Notes under the pieces: generated by a model
Database searches by the model: none
The model's input: the letters and a program-made list of their open reading frames with translations, nothing else
What the model was told of the DNA's origin: nothing
Translations under genes and position numbers: made by a program
Assembly: GCA_018267355.1 (NCBI GenBank)
Contig: JAFDYP010000211.1
Coordinates: 1-7,440, forward strand
Source of the DNA: Bacteroidota bacterium
Lineage (GTDB): Bacteria > Bacteroidota > Bacteroidia > Chitinophagales > LD1
Reading direction: 5' to 3'
DNA: 7,440 bases
In this document: in pieces, positions 6,760 through 7,440 of the stretch
Layout of the letters: each line of letters opens with the position of its first letter
Position numbering within the stretch: position 1 is the stretch's first letter

Positions 6760-7440
6760 ACAAATACGGAAGTATCAAAAAATACAGAGACGCGGTAGAC
6801 AATAATCTCTTCTTTAAACTCAGGACCGTACTAGCTGTAAAAAATGATCTGAGGAAAGCGCTCAAGGCCATACCTCAGGAAGGTTTTGAAAAGATCAACG
6901 CTCAGTACAAGGACTATGACCCGTATCCCGGATACAGCAAATATCTCAATATCAAACCATGGATGCTGGACAATGTGTGGCGGGCTCACCTGCTTGGGCT
7001 GGACCATCCGCATCCTCGCAAGACCATCCTGGATATAGGCACTGGTAATGGGTACTTTCCGTTTCTATGCAAACAATACGGACACGAAGTGCGTAGCATA
7101 GACATAGATTTCAATCCGATATTCAATTCACTCATCAAACTGCTGGATATACCCCGCATGGACTATGCGATACAAGCCCGGGAACACATCCCTGCCTTTG
7201 ATGTGAGGTTTGATGTAGTGACAGGCTTTCATACCTATTTCAACGGTCACCGCACTGATCACCTGTGGAAATGGCAGGAATGGGAGTTTTTTATGAAAGA
7301 TCTAAAACAAAATCTCTGCAATCCTGGAGCGGAAGCATTCTTTATCATCAACTCAGAGCATGACACCAAAATGCCGTACACTCCGGAGCTGAAAGAATAC
7401 TTCCTGGCCAAAGGCGCTGAGATAGATCATGACCGCGTGT
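6756..7440 (+). CDS. Class I SAM-dependent methyltransferase, 3' end outside window
   Basis: Predicted to transfer a methyl group from S-adenosylmethionine, most likely to a sugar of the glycan or its precursor given the context. The first 228 codons are in the window and the frame is still open at the right edge, so this is a partial gene. Motif I, ILDIGTGNGYFP (91-102), is the SAM-binding glycine-rich loop. Acidic residues D116 and D118 in RSIDIDFN end the second strand and should bind the SAM ribose. FDVVTGFHTYFN (152-163) is the motif II/IV strand. A lead-in region of about 85 residues before motif I holds YKDYDPYPGYSKYL (51-64). The ATG at 6756 overlaps the stop of the preceding glycosyltransferase (ATGA); AAAGG directly before it is too close to be a standard ribosome binding site, so translational coupling is more likely. 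The acceptor is unknown: an internal sugar, a chain-terminating cap, or something unrelated. Confidence 0.87.
   Translation, partial: MNKYGSIKKYRDAVDNNLFFKLRTVLAVKNDLRKALKAIPQEGFEKINAQYKDYDPYPGYSKYLNIKPWMLDNVWRAHLLGLDHPHPRKTILDIGTGNGYFPFLCKQYGHEVRSIDIDFNPIFNSLIKLLDIPRMDYAIQAREHIPAFDVRFDVVTGFHTYFNGHRTDHLWKWQEWEFFMKDLKQNLCNPGAEAFFIINSEHDTKMPYTPELKEYFLAKGAEIDHDRV

Noticed and set aside
6831..7013. A 60-codon minus-strand open frame within the methyltransferase
   Set aside because: The plus-strand frame has a complete SAM-binding motif and an ATGA junction with the preceding gene, so the opposite frame is incidental.

Overview
The window is a stretch of a cell-surface polysaccharide (O-antigen-like) biosynthesis and export locus. 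All seven genes lie on the plus strand. Six are complete at their 3' ends and the seventh runs off the right edge. The organism is probably a member of the Bacteroidota. That is an inference from three things: almost no start codon has a Shine-Dalgarno sequence in front of it, base composition is near balanced with frequent ATA isoleucine codons, and the exporter and aminotransferase have the look of Bacteroidota homologues. No rRNA, tRNA, CRISPR array, transposase or insertion sequence was seen.

Layout from left to right. Positions 25-876 and 873-2120 encode a two-component ABC polysaccharide exporter: a Wzm-type permease and a Wzt-type ATPase with a C-terminal substrate-recognition-like extension, joined by a 4-base ATGA overlap. 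After 26 bases comes a WecE-type sugar aminotransferase (2147-3340), predicted to make dTDP-4-amino-4,6-dideoxy-D-galactose. A 141-base gap leads to a NodB-type polysaccharide deacetylase (3482-4522). A second gap of 154 bases, carrying a small perfect inverted repeat, leads to a short GT-B-type glycosyltransferase that appears to lack its usual C-terminal end (4677-5597). Then follow a complete GT4 glycosyltransferase (5626-6759) and, again by ATGA overlap, the first 228 codons of a class I SAM-dependent methyltransferase (6756 to the edge).

How the genes could work together (inference). The aminotransferase supplies an amino-deoxy sugar nucleotide, and the glycosyltransferases build the glycan on a lipid carrier in the cytoplasm. 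The deacetylase, which has no signal peptide, and the methyltransferase could modify the glycan before the ABC transporter exports it. In known Wzt systems with a C-terminal domain, that domain recognises a modified chain end, so the methyltransferase is a candidate cap-forming enzyme. This reads as a typical but strain-specific surface-glycan locus. I found no clear evidence of a wholly new type of system. The points most worth a second look are the short glycosyltransferase, the deacetylase isolated between two noncoding gaps, and the identity of the chain cap.
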